Below are positions 42,992 to 52,266 of a stretch of DNA of 57,438 nt, one piece after another. The position numbers and the translations under genes were made by a program. Under the pieces are notes generated by a model. That model was given only the letters and a program-made list of their open reading frames with translations. It had not been told where the DNA came from and did not search any database. The DNA lies in the NCBI GenBank assembly GCA_022839995.1, contig JALHIN010000015.1, positions 1 to 57,438 of the forward strand, written 5' to 3'. How positions within the stretch are numbered: position 1 is the first letter of the stretch; every line of letters begins with the position of its first letter. This stretch comes from 79-D21 sp022839995 (lineage in GTDB: Bacteria; Synergistota; Synergistia; Synergistales; 79-D21).

Positions 42992-44112
42992 GGAGGCTCA
43001 AGGCGCTCCTGGTCAAAGAATTCATCCAGATGGGCAGGGATCGCCTGACGCTGGCGATCATGGGCCTTTTGCCGGTCATCCAGCTTCTGATCTTCGGCTT
43101 TGCCATCAACACCGAGGTGAAGCACCTGTCGACCGCGGTCTTCGACCAGTCCCTGTCTGCGGAGAGCCGGGAACTGGTCCGTTCGTTCCGCGCGACGGGC
43201 TATTTCGATATCGTCCGCGGGGCAGGCAGCCTGGAGGAGATGAACGCGCTGGTCCAGGGAGGGCAGGTCAAGGTGGGGATCGCCATCCCCCCGGACTACC
43301 AGGAGCGCCTGCGGTCCGGCAGGCAGGCTACCGTGCAGGTCATCGTCGACGCATCGGATTCCATGTCCGCAGGCTCGGCGCTGAGCACCGCCCAGATGGT
43401 CGGCCTCATCAAGTCCCAGGAAATCCTGCTTCGGAGGCTTTCCCCCGGTCGTCCCGGACCCGTGGAGCTGCCGGTGGACATCCGGATACGGCCCTGGTAC
43501 AACCCGGACATGGTTTCTTCCCATTACATGGTGCCCGGGATCCTCGGGGTTGTCCTGACCATGACGATGATGATGATCACTTCGATGGCCATCGTGCGGG
43601 AGCGGGAGCGGGGAACCCTGGAACAGCTGATCGTAACGCCGATGAAGACCTGGGAGCTCATGGTGGGGAAGATCCTCCCTTACGTCGTCGTGGGGTACGT
43701 GCAGCTTACCCTTGGAATCCTGATCGGGGTGGCGGTGTTCCGGGTCCCCGTCAAGGGAAGCCTCCTCCTCCTTTACCTGTTGGCCTCCCTCCACATTTTG
43801 GCCAGCCTGGCCTGGGGGCTCTTGATCTCGAGCATCGCCAGGACCCAGATGCAGGCCATGCAGATGTCGTTTTTCGGCCTCCTGCCGAGCATCCTCCTGT
43901 CCGGCTTCATGTTCCCAAGGGAAGCGATGCCGCTTTTCTTCAGGGTCATCAGCAACATCCTGCCGGTGACGTTCTTCCTGCAGATCAGCCGCGGGATCCT
44001 GCTAAAGGGGGTCGGCCTCGCCATCCTGTGGTACCAGGTCGTGGCTCTCAGCGGCCTTTTGGTGCTCTTCCTCGGGGTCAGCCTGTTGAAGTTCCGGAAG
44101 ACCCTTGCCTGA
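42988..44112 (+). CDS. ABC-2 type permease (YbhS/YbhR-like)
   Basis: This 374-residue integral membrane protein has one N-terminal helix (LAIMGLLPVIQLLIFGFAI), a large periplasmic domain (about 45-175) and five C-terminal helices including MVPGILGVVLTMTMMMITSMAIVRERERGTLEQL, the signature of ABC-2 drug/lipid exporters. Only one permease gene is present, where E. coli has two (YbhS and YbhR), so it may act as a homodimer. AAGGAGAGG precedes the ATG. It is the last gene of the exporter operon; glyA follows with its own -10-like TACAAT. Confidence 0.9.
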   Translation: MRRLKALLVKEFIQMGRDRLTLAIMGLLPVIQLLIFGFAINTEVKHLSTAVFDQSLSAESRELVRSFRATGYFDIVRGAGSLEEMNALVQGGQVKVGIAIPPDYQERLRSGRQATVQVIVDASDSMSAGSALSTAQMVGLIKSQEILLRRLSPGRPGPVELPVDIRIRPWYNPDMVSSHYMVPGILGVVLTMTMMMITSMAIVRERERGTLEQLIVTPMKTWELMVGKILPYVVVGYVQLTLGILIGVAVFRVPVKGSLLLLYLLASLHILASLAWGLLISSIARTQMQAMQMSFFGLLPSILLSGFMFPREAMPLFFRVISNILPVTFFLQISRGILLKGVGLAILWYQVVALSGLLVLFLGVSLLKFRKTLA

Positions 44113-44165
44113 AATATCGGATACAATAGGATGGCTCCAAGAAACGGACCGAAAGGAGAGAAACC

Positions 44166-45425
44166 ATGAGAACGCTCAGCCTCGTCGACCCGGAAATCGC
44201 GGCGCTCCTCGACAAGGAAGCCGCAAGGCAGAACAGCACCCTGGAAATGATCGCCTCGGAGAACTTCGTCCCGCCCGCCATCCTGGAAGCGCAGGGCTCC
44301 ATCCTGACGAACAAGTACGCGGAAGGCTACCCCGGCAACCGCTATCACGGCGGCTGCGAGTTCATCGACGGCATCGAGGCCCTGGCCATCGAGCGGGCGA
44401 AGAGCCTGTTCGGGGCGGACCACGCCAACGTTCAGCCCCACTCGGGCGTCAACGCGAACCTCGCCGTCTACCAGGCTGTCCTGCAGCCCCACGACACGAT
44501 CCTCTCCATGGACCTGCGCCACGGCGGACATCTTTCCCACGGTGCCAAGGCCTCCATTACCGGCCGGTTCTTCAACATCGTCCACTACGGGGTCCACCCC
44601 GAGACAGAGCGCATCGACTACGACCAGGTGGAGTCCCTGGCCCTGGAGCACCGCCCGAAGCTGATCGTTGCGGGCGGGAGCGCCTATCCCAGGGTCATCG
44701 ACTTCGCGCGCTTCAGGGAGATCGCGGACAAGGTCGGGGCTCTCTTCATGGTGGACATGGCCCACATCGCCGGGCTCGTGGCGGCGAAGGTCCACCCTAG
44801 CCCCGTTCCGTACGCGGATTTCGTCACTTCCACGACGACCAAGACGCTGCGCGGCGCACGGGGAGGATTCATCCTCTGCCGGAAGGAGTACGCCCAGAAG
44901 ATCGACAAGGCCATCTTCCCTGGGACCCAGGGCGGGCCCATCCTGCAGAACGTGATGGCCAAGGCGGTGACGTTCCGGATCGCAGGGACGGAGGAGTTCG
45001 CCCGGATGCAGGCGCAGGTGGTGAAAAACGCGTCCACGCTGGCCGAAACCCTTGGGGCGGCGGGCTACCGGATCGTTTCCGGAGGCACCGACAACCACCT
45101 CATGCTCGTGGACATGCGTCCCCGCGGCATGACGGGCGTGTTTGCCGAGGAAACCCTGGCGAAGATCGGCATCATGGTCAACAAGAACCTGATTCCCTTC
45201 GACACCGCTCCTGCCACCGTGACCTCCGGAATCCGCATCGGGGCGGCGGCCGTCACCACCCGCGGCCTGGGAGCCGAAGACATGAAGCATGTCGGATCGC
45301 TGATGGACAAGGCCCTCTCGAACGCCTCCGACGACCGGCTCCTGGAGACCCTTCGGAAAGAGGTCCGGCAGATCTGCCTGAGGCACCCGCTGTACCTCCA
45401 CTTCGGTGAGGGGGCCCTGCTCTAG
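44166..45425 (+). CDS. glyA: Serine hydroxymethyltransferase
   Basis: This 419-residue PLP enzyme interconverts serine and glycine with tetrahydrofolate. It has LEMIASENFVPPAILEAQGS, NKYAEGYPGNRYHGG, the PLP-binding Lys in TSTTTKTLRGARGGFI, FPGTQGGP and TSGIRIGAAAVTTRG. GAAAGGAGAG precedes the ATG. All family landmarks are present. It complements FolD in one-carbon metabolism. A terminator follows. Confidence 0.97.
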   Translation: MRTLSLVDPEIAALLDKEAARQNSTLEMIASENFVPPAILEAQGSILTNKYAEGYPGNRYHGGCEFIDGIEALAIERAKSLFGADHANVQPHSGVNANLAVYQAVLQPHDTILSMDLRHGGHLSHGAKASITGRFFNIVHYGVHPETERIDYDQVESLALEHRPKLIVAGGSAYPRVIDFARFREIADKVGALFMVDMAHIAGLVAAKVHPSPVPYADFVTSTTTKTLRGARGGFILCRKEYAQKIDKAIFPGTQGGPILQNVMAKAVTFRIAGTEEFARMQAQVVKNASTLAETLGAAGYRIVSGGTDNHLMLVDMRPRGMTGVFAEETLAKIGIMVNKNLIPFDTAPATVTSGIRIGAAAVTTRGLGAEDMKHVGSLMDKALSNASDDRLLETLRKEVRQICLRHPLYLHFGEGALL

Positions 45426-45440
45426 GGAAAGCGCTCGACG

Positions 45441-45473
45441 CGGGGGGGCGCCAGAGGGCCCTCCCCGTTTTTT
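45441..45473 (+). terminator. Intrinsic terminator after glyA
   Basis: CGGGGGGGC pairs with GCCCTCCCCG and is followed by six T residues. Confidence 0.85.
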
Positions 45474-45526
45474 GTGTTAAAATAACTTTACCGAAGTGAC
45501 GTATCTTTTAGAAAGAGTGATGCCGA

Positions 45527-48500
45527 GTGTCGAAGATGAAGAAAATCACGATCGCCCTTCTCGCCGGTGTCGCCCTCCTCGCCGGTTCAGCCTTCTGGAT
45601 CCTGGGAAAGAGCGACCTCGCCGCCGACCTGGTCGCGCAGAAAGCCGTGGAAATCGCCCGGGAGAGGTTGGGAGCCGAGCTTTCGCTGGAGGGCGTGTCG
45701 GGAAATCCCCTCGCCGGGTTCCATTTCGGGCGGATCTCCCTGGCATACAAGGAAAAGCCGGTCCTCTCGGCGAGCGATCTTTCGATCTCCTTCCGACTCC
45801 TTTCACTCTTCGGTTCGAACCCGGAGGTCCGGAGCCTCTCGCTGTCAGGGCTCGAAATGGACCTGGCCCGGGCGGCGGATTTCATGAAGCAGTTCGAGGG
45901 CCCCGGCGCCTCGAAACTCGAAGTCAGCCGCCTGGTGGTCAACGGGGGGCTTATCAGGACCGGGTTCGGGGGGGTCAAGGTGCTTGGGCTGGAAGCGTCC
46001 GTTTCGGGTTCACGCTACGAGGCCGATTTCAAGGCAGAAACCCGCGGCGTGCCCTTTTCGGGAAAGGTCCGCCTGGAGCACGCTGGAACGCGGACCGTGC
46101 TGGAAAGCCTGGAGTTGGCGATCCGCAAGGGGAAAGGGGCATTCGCCGGGGCGGTCCGTCCCGGCTTGGACGTGGAGGGCTCCGTGGAGGGCCTGGACAT
46201 TTCCGACGTCCCGGTTTTCTGGCCGGGTGCCGGGAAGGCCGGGGACCTGAAGGGGACGGTCTCCGGCCCGATCTCTCTTTCCGGTACCTGGGAAGCCCCG
46301 CGGATCCAGGGAAAGCTGAAGCTGTCGGCAGGGCAGATCTACGGCTTCTCCGTGGATGCCGCCGAAGCTTCGGTGGCCTTTTCCTCTGGAACGCTGAGGC
46401 TGGATGGACTTTCGGGGAAAGCCGGGGAGGGGAGCTTCTCCGGAGCCCTCGAGGTGGCTCTTTCAAAAGGTCCCGCGGCGATCAAGGGAAACCTGGCAGC
46501 GGGGAACATGCCCGTCGAAACCCTCCGGGCCCGGTTTCCCGAGCTGGAAGGTATCAAGGGAAAGATCAACGTTCCCCGAATGTCCTTCTCGGGGACCGTC
46601 CCGTCAATCCGGCTCCAGGGAAGGGTGGAGTCGCCGGCGCTCGAGTTCCGGGGGGACGTCCTGGAGAAGGCTGCTGCGGAGGTGACCCTGGCGGAGAACC
46701 GGATCCTGTCGCTCAAGGGGTCCGGGGCCTGGATGGGGGGACCGGTCAGTTTTGAGGGCACGCTGGACCTGAAGAAGGCCCCGGTCCTGGCCCTGTCCGT
46801 CAAGGCGGCGTCGGTTTCGCTGGAAAGGATGTCGTCCCGCTTTTCCGGCCTGAAGGATCTCGCCGGGAAGGGAACCCTGCAGGCGGATTTGAACCTTTCC
46901 GGTCCGCTAAAGGCCCCTTCGGTCCGAGGGCAGTTGTCCTCGGACCGGCTCGTGGCGAAAGGGGAGACCTTTGAGGCGCTTCGGGCGGCATTCGCCCTTG
47001 CCGGGGAAAGAGTGACGGTGTCCTCCCTGTCCGCCCGCTGGAACCAGGCGTTGCTTTCCGGATCCGGGACGATCGGCAAAGTCCGGTCCGAGAGCCCGGT
47101 TTTCGAATTCTCGGGAACGGCCAGGGGGTTGGAGGCGGGTGAGTTCGCCTCCCGGGTAAAGGACCTGGAGACGATGCAGCTTTCGGGAACGGGGTCGGCC
47201 GACTGGAAGGTTTCGGGGACGGCGAAGGACCTCTCCTTCGCCGTGGCTTTCAGCTCGAACCGGTTGGAAACGCCCGATTTCCGGCTCGCTGGAATCAAGG
47301 CCGACGTGAAGGGGCGAATCCAGGAAAAGGTCGATTCGCTGCCGCTTGAAATCCGCTTTTCCTCCGAGGCGGTGGCCCTCGGGAAGGCCAGGGCCGAAGC
47401 GGTTTCCGGGACCCTCACCCGGACGAAGGAGGCTTTCGAAGTCCCGGCTTTTTCCGCCCGTCTTGCGGGGGGGGCCGTCAAGGGATCGGGAAGGCTGGTC
47501 CCCGGGAAGGAAAAAGAGCCCGCACGCCTCGATTTCAAGGCTTCGGCCGCGGGGGTCGGGCTTCAGACCGTCTCGGCATGGGCGGGCCTGAAAGACCCGT
47601 TTCAGGGGAAGGCGGAGGTCTCCCTCACCCTGGGTGGGACCACAAGTGATCCCCTCTTGGGGGTCGAAGCCTCGATCCCCGTCCTGCAGGCTTCTGGACT
47701 GAGATTGACCGAGGTGCGGCTGAAGGGGTCCGGCAAGCCGTCAGACATGGTTTTCGACCCCGTGAGCGCTTCGGCCGGAGAAGGGCGCATCGCGGCGACG
47801 GGGCGCCTCCTCTCGAAGGAGGGGGGGCCGCTCACCGTGGAGTTCATCCTGAAAGGAACGGACCTCGACCTGAAAACGCTGGCCTCGGGGATTCAGGGAG
47901 CCGGCGAATCGGTTCCTTCCGGAAAGATCGACCTTTCCCTCAAGGGACGCTTTTCGGGGGGCCAGGTCGAGGGGAGCGGAGAAATGGCTTCGAAGGGAAC
48001 CATCCGGTTCATGGGGACCAGACTGGCTGACCTGAAGACCCCCCTGGTCCTGGAGAAGGGCCGCCTGGAGGCTCCGACCGTGACCGGTTCGGCCTACGGG
48101 GGAAAGATCCAGGGCAACCTGAGCCTGGGGGACGGCAGGAAGTGGACGGCTCGGTTCCGGCTTTCCGGTGCGGACCTGGACGCCGCCCTGAAGGAACAGG
48201 CGAAGCTCGAGGGAAGGGTAACCGGTCGATTCGACCTGGATTTCCAGGGCGGTGGAACGCTAGGGGCCGAAAATTCGACCGAGGGTTCAGGGGTGTTCAG
48301 CGCGAGCAACGGGGAAGTCTCGGGATTCAAGTACGTGAAGGCCATCTCGGCCCTGTACGGCCGTTCGTCCATCCGTTACCGGCTCCTGGACGCCCCCTAC
48401 CGGCTCCAGGGAGACCGCCTGCTCCTCTCGGACGGGAAGGCGGAGGCCTTCGAAGGCGATCCGCTCTACGAGTACGTCGATTTCGACGGGACGGTCGGGC

Positions 48501-48868
48501 CGAAGAAGGCCCTCGCCCTGAACGTGCGGGGGAGGGTGAACGTCCAGGCCGTGAACGCCCTCGTCGGCGGGGTCCGGGGAGGAGTGCTCCAGGCGGGGAA
48601 ATCCGTGCAGGAAATCCTCCAGGGAGTCCTCCAGGGGGTGACCGGGGCCATGTCCACCCGGGACATCCGAATGGTGCGGGGACGAGTGGTCGGAACGACC
48701 GAAAAGCCCAGCCTGACGGACCTCCGGATCGAAGGGCCGACTTTGCAGCAGCCGGCTCCTGCGCCTCCGGGAGGGGAGAGTGCTCCGTCGGAACCGGGCA
48801 CGAAACCGGACCTGCAGGATGCGATCCAGCAGGAGATTCTCAAGCGAATTTTCAATCCTTCACCATAA
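45527..48868 (+). CDS. AsmA/TamB-like envelope protein
   Basis: This protein has 1113 residues from GTG at 45527 (an ATG three codons later is equally possible; the ribosome-binding site AAAGAG is weak). One N-terminal signal-anchor (KITIALLAGVALLAGSAFWIL) is followed by about 1000 residues of repetitive beta-strand sequence (many LSGxGxxxx and LKGxVSG-type strands), as in bridge-like AsmA/TamB lipid-transfer proteins. The AsmA-type C-terminal region (GSGVFSASNGEVSGFKYV, VRGRVNVQAVNALVGG) and a Pro-rich tail complete it. It probably spans the periplasm between the two membranes. No TamA barrel gene is adjacent. Confidence 0.85.
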   Translation: MSKMKKITIALLAGVALLAGSAFWILGKSDLAADLVAQKAVEIARERLGAELSLEGVSGNPLAGFHFGRISLAYKEKPVLSASDLSISFRLLSLFGSNPEVRSLSLSGLEMDLARAADFMKQFEGPGASKLEVSRLVVNGGLIRTGFGGVKVLGLEASVSGSRYEADFKAETRGVPFSGKVRLEHAGTRTVLESLELAIRKGKGAFAGAVRPGLDVEGSVEGLDISDVPVFWPGAGKAGDLKGTVSGPISLSGTWEAPRIQGKLKLSAGQIYGFSVDAAEASVAFSSGTLRLDGLSGKAGEGSFSGALEVALSKGPAAIKGNLAAGNMPVETLRARFPELEGIKGKINVPRMSFSGTVPSIRLQGRVESPALEFRGDVLEKAAAEVTLAENRILSLKGSGAWMGGPVSFEGTLDLKKAPVLALSVKAASVSLERMSSRFSGLKDLAGKGTLQADLNLSGPLKAPSVRGQLSSDRLVAKGETFEALRAAFALAGERVTVSSLSARWNQALLSGSGTIGKVRSESPVFEFSGTARGLEAGEFASRVKDLETMQLSGTGSADWKVSGTAKDLSFAVAFSSNRLETPDFRLAGIKADVKGRIQEKVDSLPLEIRFSSEAVALGKARAEAVSGTLTRTKEAFEVPAFSARLAGGAVKGSGRLVPGKEKEPARLDFKASAAGVGLQTVSAWAGLKDPFQGKAEVSLTLGGTTSDPLLGVEASIPVLQASGLRLTEVRLKGSGKPSDMVFDPVSASAGEGRIAATGRLLSKEGGPLTVEFILKGTDLDLKTLASGIQGAGESVPSGKIDLSLKGRFSGGQVEGSGEMASKGTIRFMGTRLADLKTPLVLEKGRLEAPTVTGSAYGGKIQGNLSLGDGRKWTARFRLSGADLDAALKEQAKLEGRVTGRFDLDFQGGGTLGAENSTEGSGVFSASNGEVSGFKYVKAISALYGRSSIRYRLLDAPYRLQGDRLLLSDGKAEAFEGDPLYEYVDFDGTVGPKKALALNVRGRVNVQAVNALVGGVRGGVLQAGKSVQEILQGVLQGVTGAMSTRDIRMVRGRVVGTTEKPSLTDLRIEGPTLQQPAPAPPGGESAPSEPGTKPDLQDAIQQEILKRIFNPSP

Positions 48869-48897
48869 ATCACAAAGGGTCGCGGGAGGGATGAACG

Positions 48898-49242
48898 ATG
48901 ATCATTCGTTCGGATCAGATGGAAAACGTCACGTGCACGATCAATCCCAACTTTACGGAGGGGGTCTGCGCCAAGGTCCTGTTCCCCGCCGACATCCTGG
49001 AGGGGAGTCCCTTCCGGGAGGTTTCGTGGATCGAACTGGAGCCCGGCAGCGCCGTAAACGAGCATGCTCACGAAGAGCATTCCGAAATGAAGGTGATCGT
49101 GGGCGGTTTCGGGGTCTGCGTGGAGGGCGGCGTGAGCACCGAGGTGGGGGCGGGGGACGTCATCCTGACAGAGAAGGGGGTTCGCCATTCCATCCTGAAC
49201 AACGGGAAGCACCCCCTCGTCTACGTGGCGATCCGGTCCTAG
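48898..49242 (+). CDS. Cupin-domain protein
   Basis: This 114-residue single cupin has VNEHAHEEHSEMKVIVGGFGVCVEGG (metal His/His/Glu) and VGAGDVILTEKGVRHSILN (second motif His). The function is unknown. The start is taken at the ATG at 48898, with GGGAGGGATGA just upstream. It follows the AsmA-like gene by 29 bases and may be co-transcribed. Its 3' end overlaps the convergent MFS gene by 4 bases. Confidence 0.85.
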   Translation: MIIRSDQMENVTCTINPNFTEGVCAKVLFPADILEGSPFREVSWIELEPGSAVNEHAHEEHSEMKVIVGGFGVCVEGGVSTEVGAGDVILTEKGVRHSILNNGKHPLVYVAIRS

Positions 49243-50390
49243 AAGCGGCGGAACAGGATGGGGAGAGAAGCCAGGGGCAGCAGGGCGAAAACCCGCAGGG
49301 TTGCGGTAAGGCCGAGCGCGTCCGCGATCATGCCCGCGGGATAGGTGGCCATTCCCGCCAGGCCCCAGGAAAAGCCCATCAGGATCGAACTGGCGACCCC
49401 CCTGGCGTGGGGGGTCAGTTTTTGACCCATGGCCAGGGTCATGGGGGAACTGGCGTCCAGCAGGGCCGTGCCGGCGATGAAAAGAGCCAGGGAAAGACGG
49501 CCTTCCGCGAAGGTCGCGGCGAGGATTGCCAGCGGGGAAACGGACAGGGTGACGGCGATGACGTTTCTCGTCCCCCAGCGGTCGGCGCTCCAGCCGCCAA
49601 CAAGGGAGGCAGCAACCGCCAAAATCGTGATGGCGAAGATCGAAAAACCACCCTGTGCCAGGGTCCCGCCCCGGAGGGTCAAAAAAAGGGGAAGGAAGAA
49701 CCGCACTCCCTGGAAGGTGGCGTCCCGGGCCAGGGAGATCGCCCAGACGGGCCAGATGACCTTCCCGACTTGCCAGATGCTGGAAAGGAAACCGGCTTTG
49801 GCCTGCCTCGAGGGCGTGAAATCGATCCTGGGCATGATCCGGTAGACAACGAATGCAAGTGCCAGGGTAGGCACGAGCACAACCGGCAGCCCCCGGTATC
49901 CGAGGGTTTTCACCAAGAAGACGGCGTAAAGGGGGCTGAAGGCTGCCCCTAGCATACCCGCCCCGCTGAAGAGGGAAACAAAAAGTGAATGCCGGGTCTC
50001 CCCCGCTACAGCCCCGGAGGAAGCCTGCCCCTGGGGGTGGAAGGTTGAACTGCCGAAGGAGAAGATGCCGAGGCACAGGAGAAGTGAGGCGTATCCAGGG
50101 GCGAAGGGCATCAGCGCGATTCCGAGGGAGGAAAGGATCGGCCCGGCGATGACGAAGACGGGCCGGTTCGTCCGATCCGCGAGGACCCCCATGAAGGGGA
50201 TGGTCAGCATCTGGACCAGACCGGTGGCGGAGTTCAGGAAGCCCGCCTGGGCCATTGAAAGGGATAGCTTTCGGATGATTTCCGGCAGGAGGGTCGGCAG
50301 GAAGGCTGAATGGACGTCGTTGAAAAAATGGCCTGCAGAAAGCAGAGCAAGCTGAAGAAACGGTCTGGTTTCCCTGGTTTCCTGGCGGAT
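49239..50390 (-). CDS. MFS transporter, fosmidomycin-resistance-like
   Basis: About 383 residues with twelve hydrophobic segments. LALLSAGHFFNDVHSAFLPTLLP is typical of the Fsr/fosmidomycin-resistance group, and GVLADRTNRP is the MFS loop 2-3 motif. It probably exports a drug or metabolite. The start is a problem: no ATG, GTG or TTG lies in frame between the upstream junk and residue 45 of the transporter. A perfect AGGGAGGG stands 7 bases before an ATC at 50390-50388, exactly where the family begins. I place the start there; an unusual ATC start or a base error would explain it. Confidence 0.8.
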   Translation of the reverse strand: MRQETRETRPFLQLALLSAGHFFNDVHSAFLPTLLPEIIRKLSLSMAQAGFLNSATGLVQMLTIPFMGVLADRTNRPVFVIAGPILSSLGIALMPFAPGYASLLLCLGIFSFGSSTFHPQGQASSGAVAGETRHSLFVSLFSGAGMLGAAFSPLYAVFLVKTLGYRGLPVVLVPTLALAFVVYRIMPRIDFTPSRQAKAGFLSSIWQVGKVIWPVWAISLARDATFQGVRFFLPLFLTLRGGTLAQGGFSIFAITILAVAASLVGGWSADRWGTRNVIAVTLSVSPLAILAATFAEGRLSLALFIAGTALLDASSPMTLAMGQKLTPHARGVASSILMGFSWGLAGMATYPAGMIADALGLTATLRVFALLPLASLPILFRRF

Positions 50391-50488
50391 GTTCGATCCC
50401 TCCCTTGCGTTTGCAACTGATTCTAACAGATTTTTTCTCCCATGGGGGGCGTGGGTAGCATACAATGAACCGGGAAGGAGGACTCCCT

Positions 50489-51370
50489 GTGGGATGCATG
50501 TGGGAACGTCTCTCGATCGAAAGAAAGGAAGCGTACCGCGAGGTCTTTTCGAGAACCCCTCAGCGGTCCGCTCACTACACCTTTGCCAGCCTCTGGGGCT
50601 GGGATGCCGTCTGTGCCTACGAATTGGCCTGGGACGGACCCCTGGTTTGGATCCGGGCAAACCTTCCCGAGCGGCTCGTCATGGCTCCAGTCGGGGATTG
50701 GGATGCCGTAGATTGGACGGAGAAGTTGCCTGGGACCTGGCCCGGCGGAACGGTTTTCCATGATGTGCCGATGGAACTGGCCCGCCGGTGGAAAGAGACC
50801 CTTCCCGGGAGGATTCGGTTGGAACCCTCCAGGAACGAATGGGAATACGTCCACCGCGTGGAGGATCTCGTCGCCCTGAAGGGGAACCGTTTTCGCAGCA
50901 AGGCCCAAAAAGTGCGCCGGTTCCTGGAAACGTACCGTCCCGGTTTCGAACCGCTTGGACGGTGCAACATCGGGGAAGTCGTAGCTTTCCAGGAAGACTG
51001 GTGCCGCGTTCATGGCTGCTGGAGCGAAAAGGCGTTGGAGCAGGAGCACCGGGCCATCGAAGCCACCCTTCGGGATTGGGAAAGCCTCGGGGAGCTGTTC
51101 GGAGGGGTCCTGCGGGTCGAAGGGCGCGTAGTGAGCTACACGGTGGCGGAACCGCTGGACGATGAAACCGTCGTGATCCGTTTCGAAAAAGCCTCGCCTG
51201 AATTCAGGGACGCTTACCAGGCCATGAACCGGATTTTTCTCGAACGGTCCTGCAGAGGTTTCACCTGGGTCAACCGCGAGGAAGACATGGGCGATCCGGG
51301 GATGCGGGAGGCAAAGATGTCCTATCGGCCCGTCCGGTTCGTGGAAAAGGCGACGGTGACGCTTCTCTAG
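50489..51370 (+). CDS. DUF2156 / phosphatidylglycerol lysyltransferase-like protein
   Basis: This 293-residue protein has the DUF2156 double-GNAT-like fold: the N-terminal HYTFASLWGWDAVCAYELAW, and the core NEWEYVHRVEDLVALKGNRFRSKAQKVRRFLE with C-terminal FTWVNREEDMGDPGMREAKMSYRP. Members transfer acyl or aminoacyl groups, some to lipids. No membrane domain is attached here, so the acceptor is uncertain. The GTG at 50489 follows AAGGAGGA; the earlier ATG at 50465 is inside a TACAAT -10 hexamer (50461-50466). It diverges from the MFS gene. Confidence 0.85.
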   Translation: MGCMWERLSIERKEAYREVFSRTPQRSAHYTFASLWGWDAVCAYELAWDGPLVWIRANLPERLVMAPVGDWDAVDWTEKLPGTWPGGTVFHDVPMELARRWKETLPGRIRLEPSRNEWEYVHRVEDLVALKGNRFRSKAQKVRRFLETYRPGFEPLGRCNIGEVVAFQEDWCRVHGCWSEKALEQEHRAIEATLRDWESLGELFGGVLRVEGRVVSYTVAEPLDDETVVIRFEKASPEFRDAYQAMNRIFLERSCRGFTWVNREEDMGDPGMREAKMSYRPVRFVEKATVTLL

Positions 51371-51373
51371 CTT

Positions 51374-52249
51374 TTAACCCATTTCTTCGGCGATTTCTTC
51401 CCTGACGGGCAGGCTCAGGAGCGGGAGGACACGTTCCAGGAGAAGGCCCTCCCTCGGGGGGTAGTCGTGGGCGCAGCTGGCGCGGATGGCGGCGGAGATG
51501 AACCGGACAGCCCTCCCGAGAGCGATGGGAAGGCTGTCTTTCTTCAGGAGGCTTGCCGTGATGATGCTGGTGAAGGCGTCTCCCGTACCGGGGTAGTAAA
51601 CCGGGATGTTTGCGAACACCGCCTTCCAGAAACGGCCGTCCTTGCGGTTGTAGGCCATGACGCTTTTCCTGGATTCTGTTTTTTCTTCCGGTACGCTGGT
51701 GACGATCACGGTTTCGGGGCCCATTCCGGAAAGCTCTTCCATCCAGGCCTTCATATCGGTTTCAGGGATGGGAATTCCGCGGGTTTCCCCGAGCAGGAAT
51801 CCGGCTTCCGTGAAGTTGGGGGTGATGACGTCGGCTTTCCTTGTGAATTCACGCATCTTCCCCACGATTTCGGGGGTCATGGTGGAATAGAGTTTTCCGT
51901 CGTCTCCCATTACGGGGTCGATGACCACCAGGGGTTTCCTTTCTTGGAAGGAGTCGATCCAGGTCGAGAGGATTTCCATTTGGCGGCTGGATCCAAGGAA
52001 GCCGCTGTAAATGCAGTCGAACGCGATTCCAAGTTCCGTCCAGTGATCGATCATCCCCTGCATGGAACCCGTGAGGTCGAGAAAACGATATCCCTCGAAT
52101 CCACCGGTGTGTGTCGAGAGAACCGCCGTAGGCAGCGGACACGCCTGTACTCCCATCGTGGCCAGGATGGGAATCACGACAGCCAGGGAAGACCGGCCGA
52201 AACCGGATAAATCGTGGACAGCGGCAACGCGCTTGACGATCCTTTCCAT
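51374..52249 (-). CDS. pdxY: Pyridoxal/pyridoxamine kinase
   Basis: This 291-residue PfkB-family kinase phosphorylates vitamin B6 vitamers to give PLP. Landmarks are AAVHDLSGFGRSSLAVVIPIL, LSTHTGGFEGY, VVIDPVMGDDGKLYSTM, NFTEAGFLLG and the ATP/anion-hole YYPGTGDAFTSII. It lies tail to tail with the DUF2156 gene, with a 3-base gap. AAAGGAAA precedes the ATG. The symbol is by similarity to PdxY/PdxK; a thiamine-type pyrimidine kinase is unlikely. Confidence 0.88.
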   Translation of the reverse strand: MERIVKRVAAVHDLSGFGRSSLAVVIPILATMGVQACPLPTAVLSTHTGGFEGYRFLDLTGSMQGMIDHWTELGIAFDCIYSGFLGSSRQMEILSTWIDSFQERKPLVVIDPVMGDDGKLYSTMTPEIVGKMREFTRKADVITPNFTEAGFLLGETRGIPIPETDMKAWMEELSGMGPETVIVTSVPEEKTESRKSVMAYNRKDGRFWKAVFANIPVYYPGTGDAFTSIITASLLKKDSLPIALGRAVRFISAAIRASCAHDYPPREGLLLERVLPLLSLPVREEIAEEMG

Positions 52250-52266
52250 GACGGACGATTTCCTTT

